Source of the DNA: an uncultured Lachnospiraceae bacterium
GTDB taxonomy: Bacteria > Bacillota > Clostridia > Lachnospirales > Lachnospiraceae
Direction of reading: 5' to 3'
NCBI GenBank assembly: GCA_934352055.1
Contig: CAKRJY010000002.1
Span: 124,001-188,000 of the forward strand
DNA: 64,000 nucleotides
The position numbers and the translations under genes were made by a program. Of the stretch, positions 45,201 through 53,825 are shown in pieces (position 1 is the first letter of the stretch; every line of letters begins with the position of its first letter). A model generated the notes under the pieces. The model did not search any database. It had not been told where the DNA came from and was given only the letters and a program-made list of their open reading frames with translations.

Positions 45201-46521
45201 GTACACTGTCCACCGTCTGGTTCTTGATTTTAATGCATTTCATATCCTGACCGCCGATGTCAAGAATACAGTCTACTTCCGGGTTAAAGAACGCAGCAGC
45301 ATAGTAATGGGCAACGGTTTCCACTTCGCCTTCATCAAGCATGAGGGCGGATTTTAAAAGTGCTTCACCGTAACCGGTGGAGCAGGAGTGTACAATATGG
45401 GCATCCTTCGGCAGTTTGCTGTAAATATCCTGAATGGCACCAATAGCAGTAGCCAGTGGACTGCCATTGTTATTGCTGTAAAAGGAATAGAGCAGGGAAC
45501 CATCCTCGTCAACTAAGGCAATTTTTGTTGTTGTGGAACCTGCGTCGATACCGAGGTAGCAATTGCCGTGATAGGTGCTGAGATCAGCGGTGCGTACGTG
45601 ATTATTGCCATGACGTTTGATAAAGGCATCATATTCTTCTTCCGATGCAAAGAGTGGCTCCATACGGGCTACTTCAAATTCCATATGAATATTGGACGAT
45701 AACTTTGCCATAATATCTGTGATTGCAAAAGATTTCTCTTCCTTATAATTTAAGGCAGAACCAATGGCTGCAAACAGGTGAGAATTTTCTGGTGTGATGG
45801 CGTGGTCATCATCTAAATTTAAGGTGCGGATAAATGTGTGTTTTAACTGATCCAGGAAATGAAGAGGTCCGCCAAGAAATGCCACGTGACCACGGATTGG
45901 TTTGCCACAGGCAAGACCGGAGATGGTCTGGTTTACAACGGCCTGAAAAATGGAGGCAGATAAGTCTTCTTTCGTAGCACCTTCGTTAATCAGAGGCTGG
46001 ATGTCTGTCTTGGCAAATACACCACAACGAGCGGCTATCGGATAAATCGCCTTATAGTTTTTTGCATATTCATTTAATCCGGAAGCGTCTGTTTGAATCA
46101 GAGAGGCCATCTGGTCGATAAAAGAACCGGTACCACCGGCGCAGATACCATTCATACGCTGTTCCACGTTTCCGTTTTCAAAATAAATAATTTTGGCATC
46201 TTCCCCACCAAGCTCAATTGCGACATCTGTCTGTGGTGCGTAGTGCGTCAATGCTGTAGAAACGGCAATAACTTCCTGTACAAAATCGATGTCAAGATGT
46301 TTGGCCAAGGTAAGACCGCCAGAACCGGTAATCATAGGAGATACCATAATCTCGCCTGTCGTATCAAAAGCCTTATGTAGCAGATTACTCAATGTTTCCT
46401 GAATATTGGCAAAATGGCGTTCGTAGTCGGAGAAGATTAAGTGATCCTGCTCGTCGAGAATCGCGATTTTTACCGTGGTAGAACCGATGTCAATTCCTAG
46501 TTTGTACAATTTTTGATTCAT
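42277..46521 (-). CDS. 2-hydroxyacyl-CoA dehydratase activase/dehydratase-like fusion protein
   Basis: This 1414-residue protein joins two BadF/BcrA-type ATPase activase domains to a dehydratase-like region. Activase 1 (about 1-300) starts with KLGIDIGSTTVKIAI and has GICAGGTGSF and the cluster Cys of RCGVFAKTD. Activase 2 (about 320-590) repeats the plan with YLGIDAGSTTTKIAL, CSSGCGSFIE and RCTVFMNSK. A DUF2229-like region follows (CQGCTNHC), then a segment like 2-hydroxyglutaryl-CoA dehydratase subunits with several Cys. The cluster in such activases donates electrons to a dehydratase using ATP. The real substrate of these large fusions is unknown to me. The start codon is preceded by AAAGGAC. 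Divergent promoters and a strong palindrome lie upstream. Confidence 0.88.
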   Translation of the reverse strand: MNQKLYKLGIDIGSTTVKIAILDEQDHLIFSDYERHFANIQETLSNLLHKAFDTTGEIMVSPMITGSGGLTLAKHLDIDFVQEVIAVSTALTHYAPQTDVAIELGGEDAKIIYFENGNVEQRMNGICAGGTGSFIDQMASLIQTDASGLNEYAKNYKAIYPIAARCGVFAKTDIQPLINEGATKEDLSASIFQAVVNQTISGLACGKPIRGHVAFLGGPLHFLDQLKHTFIRTLNLDDDHAITPENSHLFAAIGSALNYKEEKSFAITDIMAKLSSNIHMEFEVARMEPLFASEEEYDAFIKRHGNNHVRTADLSTYHGNCYLGIDAGSTTTKIALVDEDGSLLYSFYSNNNGSPLATAIGAIQDIYSKLPKDAHIVHSCSTGYGEALLKSALMLDEGEVETVAHYYAAAFFNPEVDCILDIGGQDMKCIKIKNQTVDSVQLNEACSSGCGSFIETFAKSLNFSVSDFAKEALFAKNPIDLGTRCTVFMNSKVKQAQKEGATVADISAGLAYSVIKNALFKVIKLSDPKELGEHVVVQGGTFYNDAVLRSFERISGCEAVRPDIAGIMGAFGCALIARERHEEGYQTTMLTIDQINDLTYSTKLTRCQGCTNHCLLTINRFSGNRNYITGNRCEKGLGKEKNKENIPNLFEYKNKRIFAYEPLKREEATRGTVGLPRVLNMYENYPFWATFFKKLGFSVVLSPSSSRKIYEMGIESIPSESECYPAKLAHGHIQWLIDEGNVDFIFYPALFYERNEFPDAGNHYNCPIVTSYSENIKNNVDEITSGQVRFINPFMSFGSEEKASLTLVKCFKDEFDIPESEVREAVTDAWKEQEVTRLEMMQKGEEVLKYMEETGRRGIVLAGRPYHVDPEINHGIPELINSYGICVLTEDSVSHLGNLERPLLVMDQWMYHSRLYAAANFVKTRDDLDMIQLNSFGCGVDAVTTDMVSDILTGSGKIYTCLKIDEVNNLGAARIRIRSLLSAIRVREKKHETRTIKPANFERIIFTEEMRKDYTIICPQMSPIHFELLEPAFVAAGYHLSIPKISARECVDVGLKYVNNDACYPSLIVVGQIMVAIASGEYDMTKTAVLISQTGGGCRATNYIAFIRRALAKAGYPDVPVISINMVGLEKNPGFKITPALIQHGLYALAFGDIFMRCLYRMRPYEVEPGSANALHEKWKKRVISFVTQDGFLSHRKYRQMCREIIRDFDQLPITDEKKPRVGVVGEILVKYHPAANNDVVALLEAEGAEAVVPDLTDFLLYCCYNQVYKAEYLGESKKTARMNKMLIRFFEWMRKDARDELAKSKHFEPTCYIEDTAKNAASIVSIGNQTGEGWFLTGEMLELMHQGVPNIICAQPFACLPNHIVGKGVIKELRHEYPKANIVAIDYDPGASEVNQLNRIKLMLSTAHKNLKK

Positions 46522-46566
46522 TACAAAATGCGTCCTTTCTAAATACTTATATGTTAACAGTTTTCG

Positions 46567-46585
46567 TGAAATCCCATGGATTTCA
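46567..46585. promoter_or_regulatory. Perfect palindrome TGAAATC-N5-GATTTCA in the leader of the activase gene
   Basis: It lies between the predicted - strand promoter (46631-46659) and the start codon, so it would be transcribed. It may be an operator or an mRNA hairpin. Confidence 0.5.
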
Positions 46586-46630
46586 TATGTGTTATTTCCT
46601 TATATAAAGAAATAAAAAACAAACAGACCT

Positions 46631-46659
46631 ATTATACGACAGAATTTGCTAAAAAACAA
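46631..46659 (-). promoter_or_regulatory. Putative promoter of the activase gene
   Basis: On the - strand: TTGTTT, 17-nt spacer, TATAAT. The leader would be about 100 nt. Confidence 0.6.
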
Positions 46660-46671
46660 GAAAGCGATTCG

Positions 46672-46700
46672 TTGACAAAAAGTTATAAGCAACCTATAAT
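46672..46700 (+). promoter_or_regulatory. Consensus sigma-A promoter of the rhomboid-like gene
   Basis: TTGACA, 17-nt spacer, TATAAT: perfect consensus boxes. Between it and the start codon are a GAAAC-GAT-GTTTC dyad and three copies of AACGATG (near 46728, 46742 and 46751). Confidence 0.85.
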
Positions 46701-46771
46701 TATAATAATTATGCAATAGTGTCGGAAACGATGTTTCTGATAACGATGTAAACGATGAAGGAGATTATTTT

Positions 46772-47641
46772 ATGTTAAATAAATTAGAACGTGCTCTGGG
46801 CAAATATGCCATCCCAAATCTGATGCGTTATCTGATTGGTGGCTATGTACTGGGGTATTTTTTGATGCTGGGAAGCCGGATCACAAATGTAAATTTTCTA
46901 TCGTATATGACATTGGAGCCATATTATATTATCCATAAGTTTCAGATCTGGCGTATTTTTACCTGGATTATGATTCCGGAAACAACGAATCTGCTGTTTT
47001 TTGCCATTATGCTCATGTTGTATTATCAGTTGGGAACTGCGCTGGAAAATGCATGGGGAACATTTCGCTATAATGCCTACATTCTTGGCGGAATGCTTGC
47101 AACATTGATTGGTGCTTTTGTATTGTATTTTATTTATGGAGCAATTTCCGGTGGTCCGGTTGCAGGTGTTGGCGGATATTTTAGTATGCAATATGTCAAT
47201 TTGTCTATTTTCCTGGCTTTTGCAGTATGTTTTCCGGATATGGAAGTGCTGTTATACTTTATTATTCCGATTAAGATGAAATGGATGGCAGTCGTTTATG
47301 CGGTTATGATCGCCATCAATCTGGTGGGCGCATCCTGGTCAGGTCGTGTGGCTATTATCTGTTCTTTATTGAACTTTTTGATTTTTTATCTGTCTTCGCG
47401 CAATTACAGACGTGTGGATCCTCGAGAAATTCACAGGAAGAAAGAATACAAACGTAAAGTTAATGCCGGGACAAGGGCACAGACAGATCGAAACGGAGCA
47501 CCGATTGCACGTCATAAATGTGCCGTATGTGGCAGAACGGATTTGACCAATCCGGAATTGGAATTTCGTTTTTGCTCGAAGTGCAATGGCAATTATGAAT
47601 ATTGTCAGGATCATTTGTTTACACATAAACACGTGTTATAA
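46772..47641 (+). CDS. Rhomboid-like membrane protein with C-terminal zinc-ribbon, catalytic motif not seen
   Basis: This 289-residue protein has six hydrophobic segments in the first 210 residues. The first loop, with YYIIHKFQIWRIFTWIMIP, and the segment NAWGTFRYNAYILGG match rhomboid/derlin-like proteins (WR motif, loop 1). The catalytic GxSG of rhomboid proteases is not found; the equivalent place reads GVGGYFSMQY, and no catalytic His is evident. The tail has CAVCG and CSKCNGNYEYCQDH, which could bind zinc. It is therefore probably a pseudo-protease that handles membrane proteins. The promoter has perfect consensus boxes. GAAGGAG precedes the ATG. Confidence 0.75.
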   Translation: MLNKLERALGKYAIPNLMRYLIGGYVLGYFLMLGSRITNVNFLSYMTLEPYYIIHKFQIWRIFTWIMIPETTNLLFFAIMLMLYYQLGTALENAWGTFRYNAYILGGMLATLIGAFVLYFIYGAISGGPVAGVGGYFSMQYVNLSIFLAFAVCFPDMEVLLYFIIPIKMKWMAVVYAVMIAINLVGASWSGRVAIICSLLNFLIFYLSSRNYRRVDPREIHRKKEYKRKVNAGTRAQTDRNGAPIARHKCAVCGRTDLTNPELEFRFCSKCNGNYEYCQDHLFTHKHVL

Positions 47642-47718
47642 AAATAAAAAGTACCGGTAGCGGTGCACATATTAAGAATGATAAGTGGAGCATTCCACAG
47701 ATGGAAAGGAATATATGC

Positions 47719-49392
47719 ATGGAAAATGAAAAGGAAGTAGTATCAAAGAATTTTATTGAGATGGAGATTGAGAAAGATCTGGCAGAAGGCGTGTACGACA
47801 CGGTATGTACACGTTTCCCACCGGAACCAAATGGTTATTTACATATTGGTCATGCAAAATCTATTTTGCTCAACTATGGATTGGCAAAAAAATACAATGG
47901 GGAATTCCATATGCGTTTTGATGATACCAATCCAACAAAGGAACGTGAAGAATTCGTAGAGTCGATCAAAGCAGATATTCAGTGGCTAGGAGCAGATTGG
48001 GGCGATCATTTATATTTTGCATCTAATTATTTCGATCAGATGTACGATGCAGCCGTGACTTTGATTAAAAAGGGAAAAGCATACTGCTCTGATTTAAATG
48101 CGGAACAGATTCGTGAGTATCGTGGTACGTTGACAGAACCAGGTAAGGAAGACCCGAATGCAGGTCGCAGCATAGAAGAAAACTTAAAGATTTTCGAAGA
48201 TATGAAAGAGGGTAAATACGAGGACGGAACGATGGTACTTCGTGCCAAAATTGATATGAGTTCACCAAATATCAATATGAGAGATCCGATTTTATATCGT
48301 GTAGCACATATGCATCATCATAATACAGGAGATAAGTGGTGTATTTATCCGATGTATGATTTTGCACATCCAATCGAAGATGCCATTGAAGGAATTACCC
48401 ATTCTATCTGTACGTTAGAGTTTGAAGATCACAGACCACTGTATGATTGGGTTGTTCGTGAAGTCGGATTTGAACGTCCACCACGTCAGATTGAATTTGC
48501 CAAGATGTACCTTACAAACGTAGTGACAGGTAAGCGCTACATTAAGCGTTTAGTAGAAGAAAATATTGTTGATGGTTGGGATGATCCACGTCTTGTTTCT
48601 ATCGCAGCACTCCGTCGCAGAGGTTTTACACCGGAATCCATTGCAAAGTTTGTGGAACTTTGTGGTGTGTCTAAGAGTAATTCATCTGTAGATTATGCGA
48701 TGCTTGAGTATTGTATCCGTGAGGATTTAAAGACAAAGAAGAGCCGCGTCATGGCAGTTCTTGATCCAATCAAGGTAGTGATTGACAATTATCCGGAAGG
48801 TCAGGTGGAATATCTGGATGTGCCAAACAATCTGGAAAATCCGGAACTTGGCATGCGTCAGGTGCCATTTTCAAGAGAGATTTATATTGATCGCGACGAC
48901 TTTATGGAAGAACCTCCACGTAAGTATTTCCGTATGTTCCCAGGAAATGAAGTACGTCTGATGAATGCTTATTTTGTGACTTGTAATCGTTTCGAAAAAG
49001 ATGATGAAGGCAATATTACAGAAATTCATTGTACCTATGATCCGGATTCCAGAGGTGGTAACAGCCCGGATGGAAGAAAAGTAAAAGGAACGATTCATTG
49101 GGTATCCTGTGAGACAGCAGTTCCGGCAACGATCCGTCTTTACGAGAATATTGTGGATGAAGAGGCAGGCGTATACAATGAAGACGGAAGTCTGAACCTG
49201 AATCCAAATTCACTTACGGTGTTAGAGCATTGTTATGTAGAACCATCCATTGCAGACGCAAAAGCATATGACAGCTTCCAGTTTGTACGTCAGGGATTTT
49301 TCTGTGTGGATGCAAAAGATTCGTCAGCAGATCATCTGGTGTTTAACCGCATTGTATCTCTGAAGAGTTCTTATAAATTGCCGACAGCATAG
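47719..49392 (+). CDS. glnS: Glutaminyl-tRNA synthetase
   Basis: This 557-residue class I synthetase charges tRNA-Gln. The HIGH motif is present (PEPNGYLHIGHAKS), as are MRFDDTNPTKE and the region GWDDPRL, RRRG and EYCIREDL typical of GlnRS. The second signature, usually VMSKRKL, reads VVTGKRYI (Thr270-Gly-Lys272). The C-terminal anticodon-binding beta-barrel domain is complete. GlnRS is the direct route and is patchy in Clostridia, many of which use GatCAB. An earlier ATG at 47701 is possible, but AAAGGA lies 8 nt before 47719. No T-box leader was seen. Confidence 0.93.
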   Translation: MENEKEVVSKNFIEMEIEKDLAEGVYDTVCTRFPPEPNGYLHIGHAKSILLNYGLAKKYNGEFHMRFDDTNPTKEREEFVESIKADIQWLGADWGDHLYFASNYFDQMYDAAVTLIKKGKAYCSDLNAEQIREYRGTLTEPGKEDPNAGRSIEENLKIFEDMKEGKYEDGTMVLRAKIDMSSPNINMRDPILYRVAHMHHHNTGDKWCIYPMYDFAHPIEDAIEGITHSICTLEFEDHRPLYDWVVREVGFERPPRQIEFAKMYLTNVVTGKRYIKRLVEENIVDGWDDPRLVSIAALRRRGFTPESIAKFVELCGVSKSNSSVDYAMLEYCIREDLKTKKSRVMAVLDPIKVVIDNYPEGQVEYLDVPNNLENPELGMRQVPFSREIYIDRDDFMEEPPRKYFRMFPGNEVRLMNAYFVTCNRFEKDDEGNITEIHCTYDPDSRGGNSPDGRKVKGTIHWVSCETAVPATIRLYENIVDEEAGVYNEDGSLNLNPNSLTVLEHCYVEPSIADAKAYDSFQFVRQGFFCVDAKDSSADHLVFNRIVSLKSSYKLPTA

Positions 49393-49420
49393 ATTACTTA
49401 TGATAAGAGGGTTAGAATAG

Positions 49421-50281
49421 ATGAATTTATTATCAGGATTAGAAAAGTTTGGACTGAAAGGTGACGGAGAACTTGATATTTTAAATGACGGAACGGACAC
49501 CAGAAAAAAACAGGAAGCCGTAACAAAACAGGAACCTGTAGAACTTACGGAAAAGGACTTCCTTTTGGACCGTAAGGTGAAATGTCCGATTTGCGACAAA
49601 GAATTTGTGGTTAAGACGGTGAAGAGCTCAAAAATGAAACGGTTAGAGCCGGATGCGGATTTACGTCCAAACCACGAATATGTCGACACCTTAAAATACG
49701 GTGTATGTGCATGCCCAAGCTGCGGCTATGCGGCGATGCGCCGTAACTTTGATCATTTGTCTGCAACGCAGCGCAAGTGGATTCGAGAGCAGATTTCTGC
49801 CAATTTTAAGCCGGTCGAAGAGCCAAAGATGGAGACCTATACATATGACTATGCCGTTGAAAAGTATAAACTTGCACTGGTTTCCGCTATGGCAAAAAAG
49901 GCGAAGCTGAGTGAAAAAGCATATATTTGTCTGAATATCGCATGGCTGCGCCGTGCAGAAATCAAGACGATTCCAAATGACACACCGGCCAATAAGAAAA
50001 GACTGGAAAACTGTCAGAAAGAATATGAGGGATTTTATCGTCAGGCATATGATGGTTTTATTAAGGTGACGAGTACAGAAATGCCACCTTACAATGGCAT
50101 GGATGCAAATACGGTTGATTATATTTTGGCAAATATGGCAGTGTATTATAAGGATTATGATGTGGCATCCAAATTGATCAGTCGTCTGATTACATCTGCA
50201 GCCACACCGAGACGTATGAAAGACAAATGTCTTGAATTAAAAGAACAGGTTGTAGCAGAGTTGAAAGCAAATGTAAATTAG
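49421..50281 (+). CDS. DUF2225 family protein with zinc-ribbon and helical repeats
   Basis: This 286-residue protein belongs to DUF2225. A CPICDKEF pair near residue 48 and a CACPSCGYAAMRRNF pair near 91 should bind one zinc. The C-terminal half (residues 120-286) is helical, TPR-like, with EKYKLALVSAMAKK and EKAYICLNIAWLRR. Function is unknown; relatives occur throughout anaerobic Firmicutes. It lies 28 nt after glnS with AGAGGG before the ATG, so the two may be cotranscribed. Confidence 0.82.
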   Translation: MNLLSGLEKFGLKGDGELDILNDGTDTRKKQEAVTKQEPVELTEKDFLLDRKVKCPICDKEFVVKTVKSSKMKRLEPDADLRPNHEYVDTLKYGVCACPSCGYAAMRRNFDHLSATQRKWIREQISANFKPVEEPKMETYTYDYAVEKYKLALVSAMAKKAKLSEKAYICLNIAWLRRAEIKTIPNDTPANKKRLENCQKEYEGFYRQAYDGFIKVTSTEMPPYNGMDANTVDYILANMAVYYKDYDVASKLISRLITSAATPRRMKDKCLELKEQVVAELKANVN

Positions 50282-50285
50282 TATA

Positions 50286-50314
50286 AAACCGGGCAGATTT
50301 TTTCTGTCCGGTTT
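50286..50314. terminator. Stem-loop between the DUF2225 gene and fbp
   Basis: A 12-bp stem AAACCGGGCAGA with TCTGTCCGGTTT (one wobble) stands 18 nt before the fbp start, but no T-run follows on the + strand. It may be a processing or attenuation hairpin rather than a full terminator. Confidence 0.5.
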
Positions 50315-50331
50315 GGAAGTTAAGAGGGGAA

Positions 50332-52302
50332 ATGGAACAACAAATTCGTTTTTACAAAGGATTAGCAAAACAATATCCAAACATTGCATCCGCAGCGACA
50401 GAAATCATCAATTTACAGGCAATTCTAAATTTACCAAAAGGAACCGAACATTTCATTACAGATGTGCATGGGGAATATTTGCAGTTTCGTCATATCTTAA
50501 GAAATGCATCAGGAGCAATCCGTCGAAAGATTGATGATGTGTTTGGACCGGCACTTCGCATGGAAGAAAAAAAAGAACTTGCAGCGCTGATTTATTATCC
50601 AAGAGAAAAGTTAGATCAGGTCGAGGCAAGAGAAAGAGATATCGAGGAATGGTATCAGGTGACGATTCATCGCATGATCCTTTTGTGCCGCAGTGCAGCT
50701 TCTAAGTATACAAGATCTAAAGTACGCAAGGCAATGCCACCGGATTTTGCCTATGTTATAGAGGAATTGATGAGTGGCCGCCCCAATGAGGCAGATCAGG
50801 AAGCCTACTACAATGAAATTATTCATTCAGTGATAACAACAGGCAGAGCGAGAGAGATGATTGTAGCATGTGCGAATCTGATCCGTCGCCTTGTCGTAGA
50901 CCATTTGCATGTGGTGGGCGATATCTATGACAGAGGTCCAAGCCCGCATCTGATTATGGAGGCGCTTACCAACCATCATTCGGTGGATATCCAATGGGGC
51001 AATCATGATATTTTATGGATGGGAGCAGCAGCAGGAAGCAGACCATGTATCTGTAATGTCATCCGTATTGCGGCGCGTTATGGTAATCTTTCGACGCTGG
51101 AAGAGGGATATGGAATTAACTTACTGCCACTTGCCAAATTAGCTATGGAATATTATGGAGATGATCCATGTCTTTGCTTCCGTGAACAGAGTGCATACCA
51201 GCAGCTGGATGTGAAAAAGCATTTGACACTCGATACCAGTCTGGAAGAAAAAATGCACAAAGCCATTACCATTATGCAGTTTAAGATAGAAGGGCAGATG
51301 ATACTGTCACATCCGGATTTTGGCATGGAAGACCGCCTGCTCTTGGATAAAATTGATAAAGAACAGGGCAGTGTGACAATTGATGGTGTTACGTATCCGA
51401 TGAAAGATAGCAATTTCCCAACCCTGGATTCGGCGCATCCATATGAACTGACGGCACAGGAGCAGGAAGTGATTGATCAGATTCAGCAATCCTTTATGCA
51501 CTGTGAGAAGTTACAACAGCACATTCAGTTTATGTATTCTCATGGTAGTCTGTATAAGGTTTATAATGGAAATTTGCTGTATCATGGCTGTATTCCATTG
51601 ACGAAGGAAGGAGAATTTCTTCCGGTACAGCTTTTTGGAAAAACTTACAGTGGAAGAGCTTTGTATGATGTTTTAGATGCCTATGCCAGAAAGGGCTATT
51701 ATGCTACCGATAATCGCGAAAAGATTCGTGGTCAGGCAATCCTCTGGTATTTATGGGAAAATCCCAACTCTCCTGTGTTTGGAAAAGAAAAAATGGCAAC
51801 ATTTGAGCGGTATTTTGTGGCAGACAAGGCACTTCATGTAGAGCCAAAGAATCCATACTATCATATGTTGAATGAAGAAAAAATGGCAGATGCTGTTCTA
51901 AAGGAATTTGGTTTGTCAGGTGCAGATGCGCATATTATCAATGGTCATATTCCGGTGGAGGCGAAGGCTGGAGAATCGCCTGTGAAATGTAATGGAAAGT
52001 TACTGATTATTGATGGTGGATTATCCAAAGCTTATCAGCCGAAAACCGGAATCGCAGGCTATACGCTGATTTACAATTCGTATGGATTGGTTTTAGCAGC
52101 GCACGAGCCGTTTACTTCTGTAGCAAAAGCTGTGGAACAGGGGAGCGATATTCATTCGGATCGCATTCTGGTGCAGCAGGTGTTGACGAGAAAGCGGGTT
52201 GCAGATACCGATATTGGACGGGAATTAAAAGAAAATGTGGCAGATTTGCAAGGACTTTTGGAGGCATATCGCACAGGTTTGATATCAGAAGTAAGAAGAT
52301 AA
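50332..52302 (+). CDS. fbp: Fructose-1,6-bisphosphatase, class III
   Basis: This 656-residue enzyme of the Firmicutes class III type removes phosphate from fructose-1,6-bisphosphate in gluconeogenesis. It has metallophosphatase motifs: TDVHGEYLQF, VGDIYDRGPSP and WGNHDILWMGAA, and a later NGHIPV (metal-binding His). Length is typical for B. subtilis Fbp-like proteins (671). Enzymes of this class usually need Mn2+ and respond to PEP and AMP. GAGGGG lies before the ATG. A bidirectional terminator separates it from argG. Confidence 0.95.
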   Translation: MEQQIRFYKGLAKQYPNIASAATEIINLQAILNLPKGTEHFITDVHGEYLQFRHILRNASGAIRRKIDDVFGPALRMEEKKELAALIYYPREKLDQVEARERDIEEWYQVTIHRMILLCRSAASKYTRSKVRKAMPPDFAYVIEELMSGRPNEADQEAYYNEIIHSVITTGRAREMIVACANLIRRLVVDHLHVVGDIYDRGPSPHLIMEALTNHHSVDIQWGNHDILWMGAAAGSRPCICNVIRIAARYGNLSTLEEGYGINLLPLAKLAMEYYGDDPCLCFREQSAYQQLDVKKHLTLDTSLEEKMHKAITIMQFKIEGQMILSHPDFGMEDRLLLDKIDKEQGSVTIDGVTYPMKDSNFPTLDSAHPYELTAQEQEVIDQIQQSFMHCEKLQQHIQFMYSHGSLYKVYNGNLLYHGCIPLTKEGEFLPVQLFGKTYSGRALYDVLDAYARKGYYATDNREKIRGQAILWYLWENPNSPVFGKEKMATFERYFVADKALHVEPKNPYYHMLNEEKMADAVLKEFGLSGADAHIINGHIPVEAKAGESPVKCNGKLLIIDGGLSKAYQPKTGIAGYTLIYNSYGLVLAAHEPFTSVAKAVEQGSDIHSDRILVQQVLTRKRVADTDIGRELKENVADLQGLLEAYRTGLISEVRR

Positions 52303-52315
52303 AATGATAGTTTAT

Positions 52316-52385
52316 AAAAAGGACGTCTCTATGTACGAGTCTTATAAGCTTTGCTTTGAGAAAAAGTACATAGGACGTCCTTTTA
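52316..52385. terminator. Bidirectional terminator between fbp and argG
   Basis: AAAAGGACGTC and TATGTAC (52317-52336) pair with GTACATA and GGACGTCCTTTT (52366-52384), one bulge. It has A- and T-runs at both ends. Confidence 0.85.
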
Positions 52386-52405
52386 TGATTTACACATCGT
52401 AAGAT

Positions 52406-53632
52406 TTACTTTGTGTTATTCTTTTCTAATTCCTGCATCTTCATGGCACGAACCTTGAGCGGAAGACCAAAGAGTGTGATAAAGCCTTCTGCATCGTGGT
52501 GATCGTAAAGATCTCCGGTTGTGAAGCTTGCAAGAGATTCACTGTAAAGTGAGTAAGGAGAGGTGGTGCCAGCTTTGATGATATTGCCTTTATAGAGCTG
52601 GAATTTTACTTCACCTGTAACATATTCCTGTGTTGAGGTGACAAATGCCTGAATGGCTTCACGAAGTGGTGTAAACCATTTTCCTTCATAAACGACCTGG
52701 GCTAATTTGTTACCCATATCTTTTTTGACTTCCATTGTGGCACGGTCAAGTACGAGTTCTTCCAGCTGCGCATGTGCTTCCATTAAAATCGTTCCACCCG
52801 GTGTCTCATAAACACCACGGCTCTTCATGCCAACGACACGGTTTTCTACGATATCTACGATACCGATACCATGCTTGCCGCCCAGACGGTTCAACTCACG
52901 GATGATGTCGGACACCTTCATCTTTTTACCATTGACAGAGGTAGGGATACCTTTTTCAAATGTCATGGTAACATATTCGCCCTGATCCGGTGCTTTTTGT
53001 GGGGTGACACCAAGAACTAACATGTGGTCGTAATTTGGTTCGAGTGATGGGTCTTCCAATTCGAGTCCTTCGTGGCTGATGTGCCATAAGTTACGGTCAC
53101 GGCTGTAAGACTGGTCTGTCGAAAATGGAAGATCAATGCCATGTGCTTTGCAGTAGGCAATTTCGGATTCGCGGGAGTCCATCTTCCATTTGTCATCACG
53201 CCAAGGGGCAATGACTTTGATGTCAGGAGCTAGCGCTTTGATACCAAGCTCGAAACGGATCTGATCATTTCCCTTTCCGGTGGCACCATGGCAGATAGCG
53301 ACAGCACCTTCTTTGCGGGCAACTTCAACTAATTTTTTGGCAATGCCCGGACGAGCCATGGAAGTACCAAGCAAATATTTGTTTTCATAGATGGCACCGG
53401 CCTGTACACAAGGCATAATATAGTCATCACAGAATTCATCAGTAATATCTTCGATGTATAATTTGGAAGCACCGGATAATCTGGCACGTTCATCCAAACC
53501 GTCAAGTTCTTCTCCCTGACCGCAATCGATACAACAACATACGACGTCATATCCGTAATTCTCTTTGAGCCATGGAATAATAGCTGTGGTGTCAAGTCCG
53601 CCTGAGTAGGCTAATACTACTTTTTCTTTCAT
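52406..53632 (-). CDS. argG: Argininosuccinate synthase
   Basis: ArgG joins citrulline and aspartate, using ATP, to form argininosuccinate, the second-last step of arginine synthesis. The 408-residue product has the P-loop-like AYSGGLDTT, the aspartate/citrulline regions TSMARPGIAKK and GATGKGNDQIRFE, and the synthase end domain. A longer frame adds nine residues at the N-terminus, but the ATG at 53632 follows AGGAGG at a good distance and matches the family start MKEKVVLAYSGG. It is divergent from argC and shares a control region. argH was not found in this window. Confidence 0.96.
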   Translation of the reverse strand: MKEKVVLAYSGGLDTTAIIPWLKENYGYDVVCCCIDCGQGEELDGLDERARLSGASKLYIEDITDEFCDDYIMPCVQAGAIYENKYLLGTSMARPGIAKKLVEVARKEGAVAICHGATGKGNDQIRFELGIKALAPDIKVIAPWRDDKWKMDSRESEIAYCKAHGIDLPFSTDQSYSRDRNLWHISHEGLELEDPSLEPNYDHMLVLGVTPQKAPDQGEYVTMTFEKGIPTSVNGKKMKVSDIIRELNRLGGKHGIGIVDIVENRVVGMKSRGVYETPGGTILMEAHAQLEELVLDRATMEVKKDMGNKLAQVVYEGKWFTPLREAIQAFVTSTQEYVTGEVKFQLYKGNIIKAGTTSPYSLYSESLASFTTGDLYDHHDAEGFITLFGLPLKVRAMKMQELEKNNTK

Positions 53633-53712
53633 TATGAAATCCTCCTTATGTTTAGGCACAATAGGTGCTTTTTTTCTAAAAGTGATGCGTGATGCGCATC
53701 GGGTATAAAGTA

Positions 53713-53741
53713 AATATACAACATGTTAAAAAACAGTGCAA
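53713..53741 (-). promoter_or_regulatory. Putative promoter of argG
   Basis: On the - strand: TTGCAC, 17-nt spacer, TATATT. A short palindrome GATGCGCATC (53691-53700) lies just downstream. Confidence 0.55.
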
Positions 53742-53825
53742 GTGGAAATTTATACATTTGATAAGAATAAATAAACGAATAAAAAATACAAATATGATGG
53801 TGACAATGAAAAAACAGGGAGACAA

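Noticed and set aside
47642..47718. T-box leader before glnS
   Set aside because: The space is only 77 nt, and no T-box sequence or terminator was seen; only a small GTGGA/TCCAC dyad.
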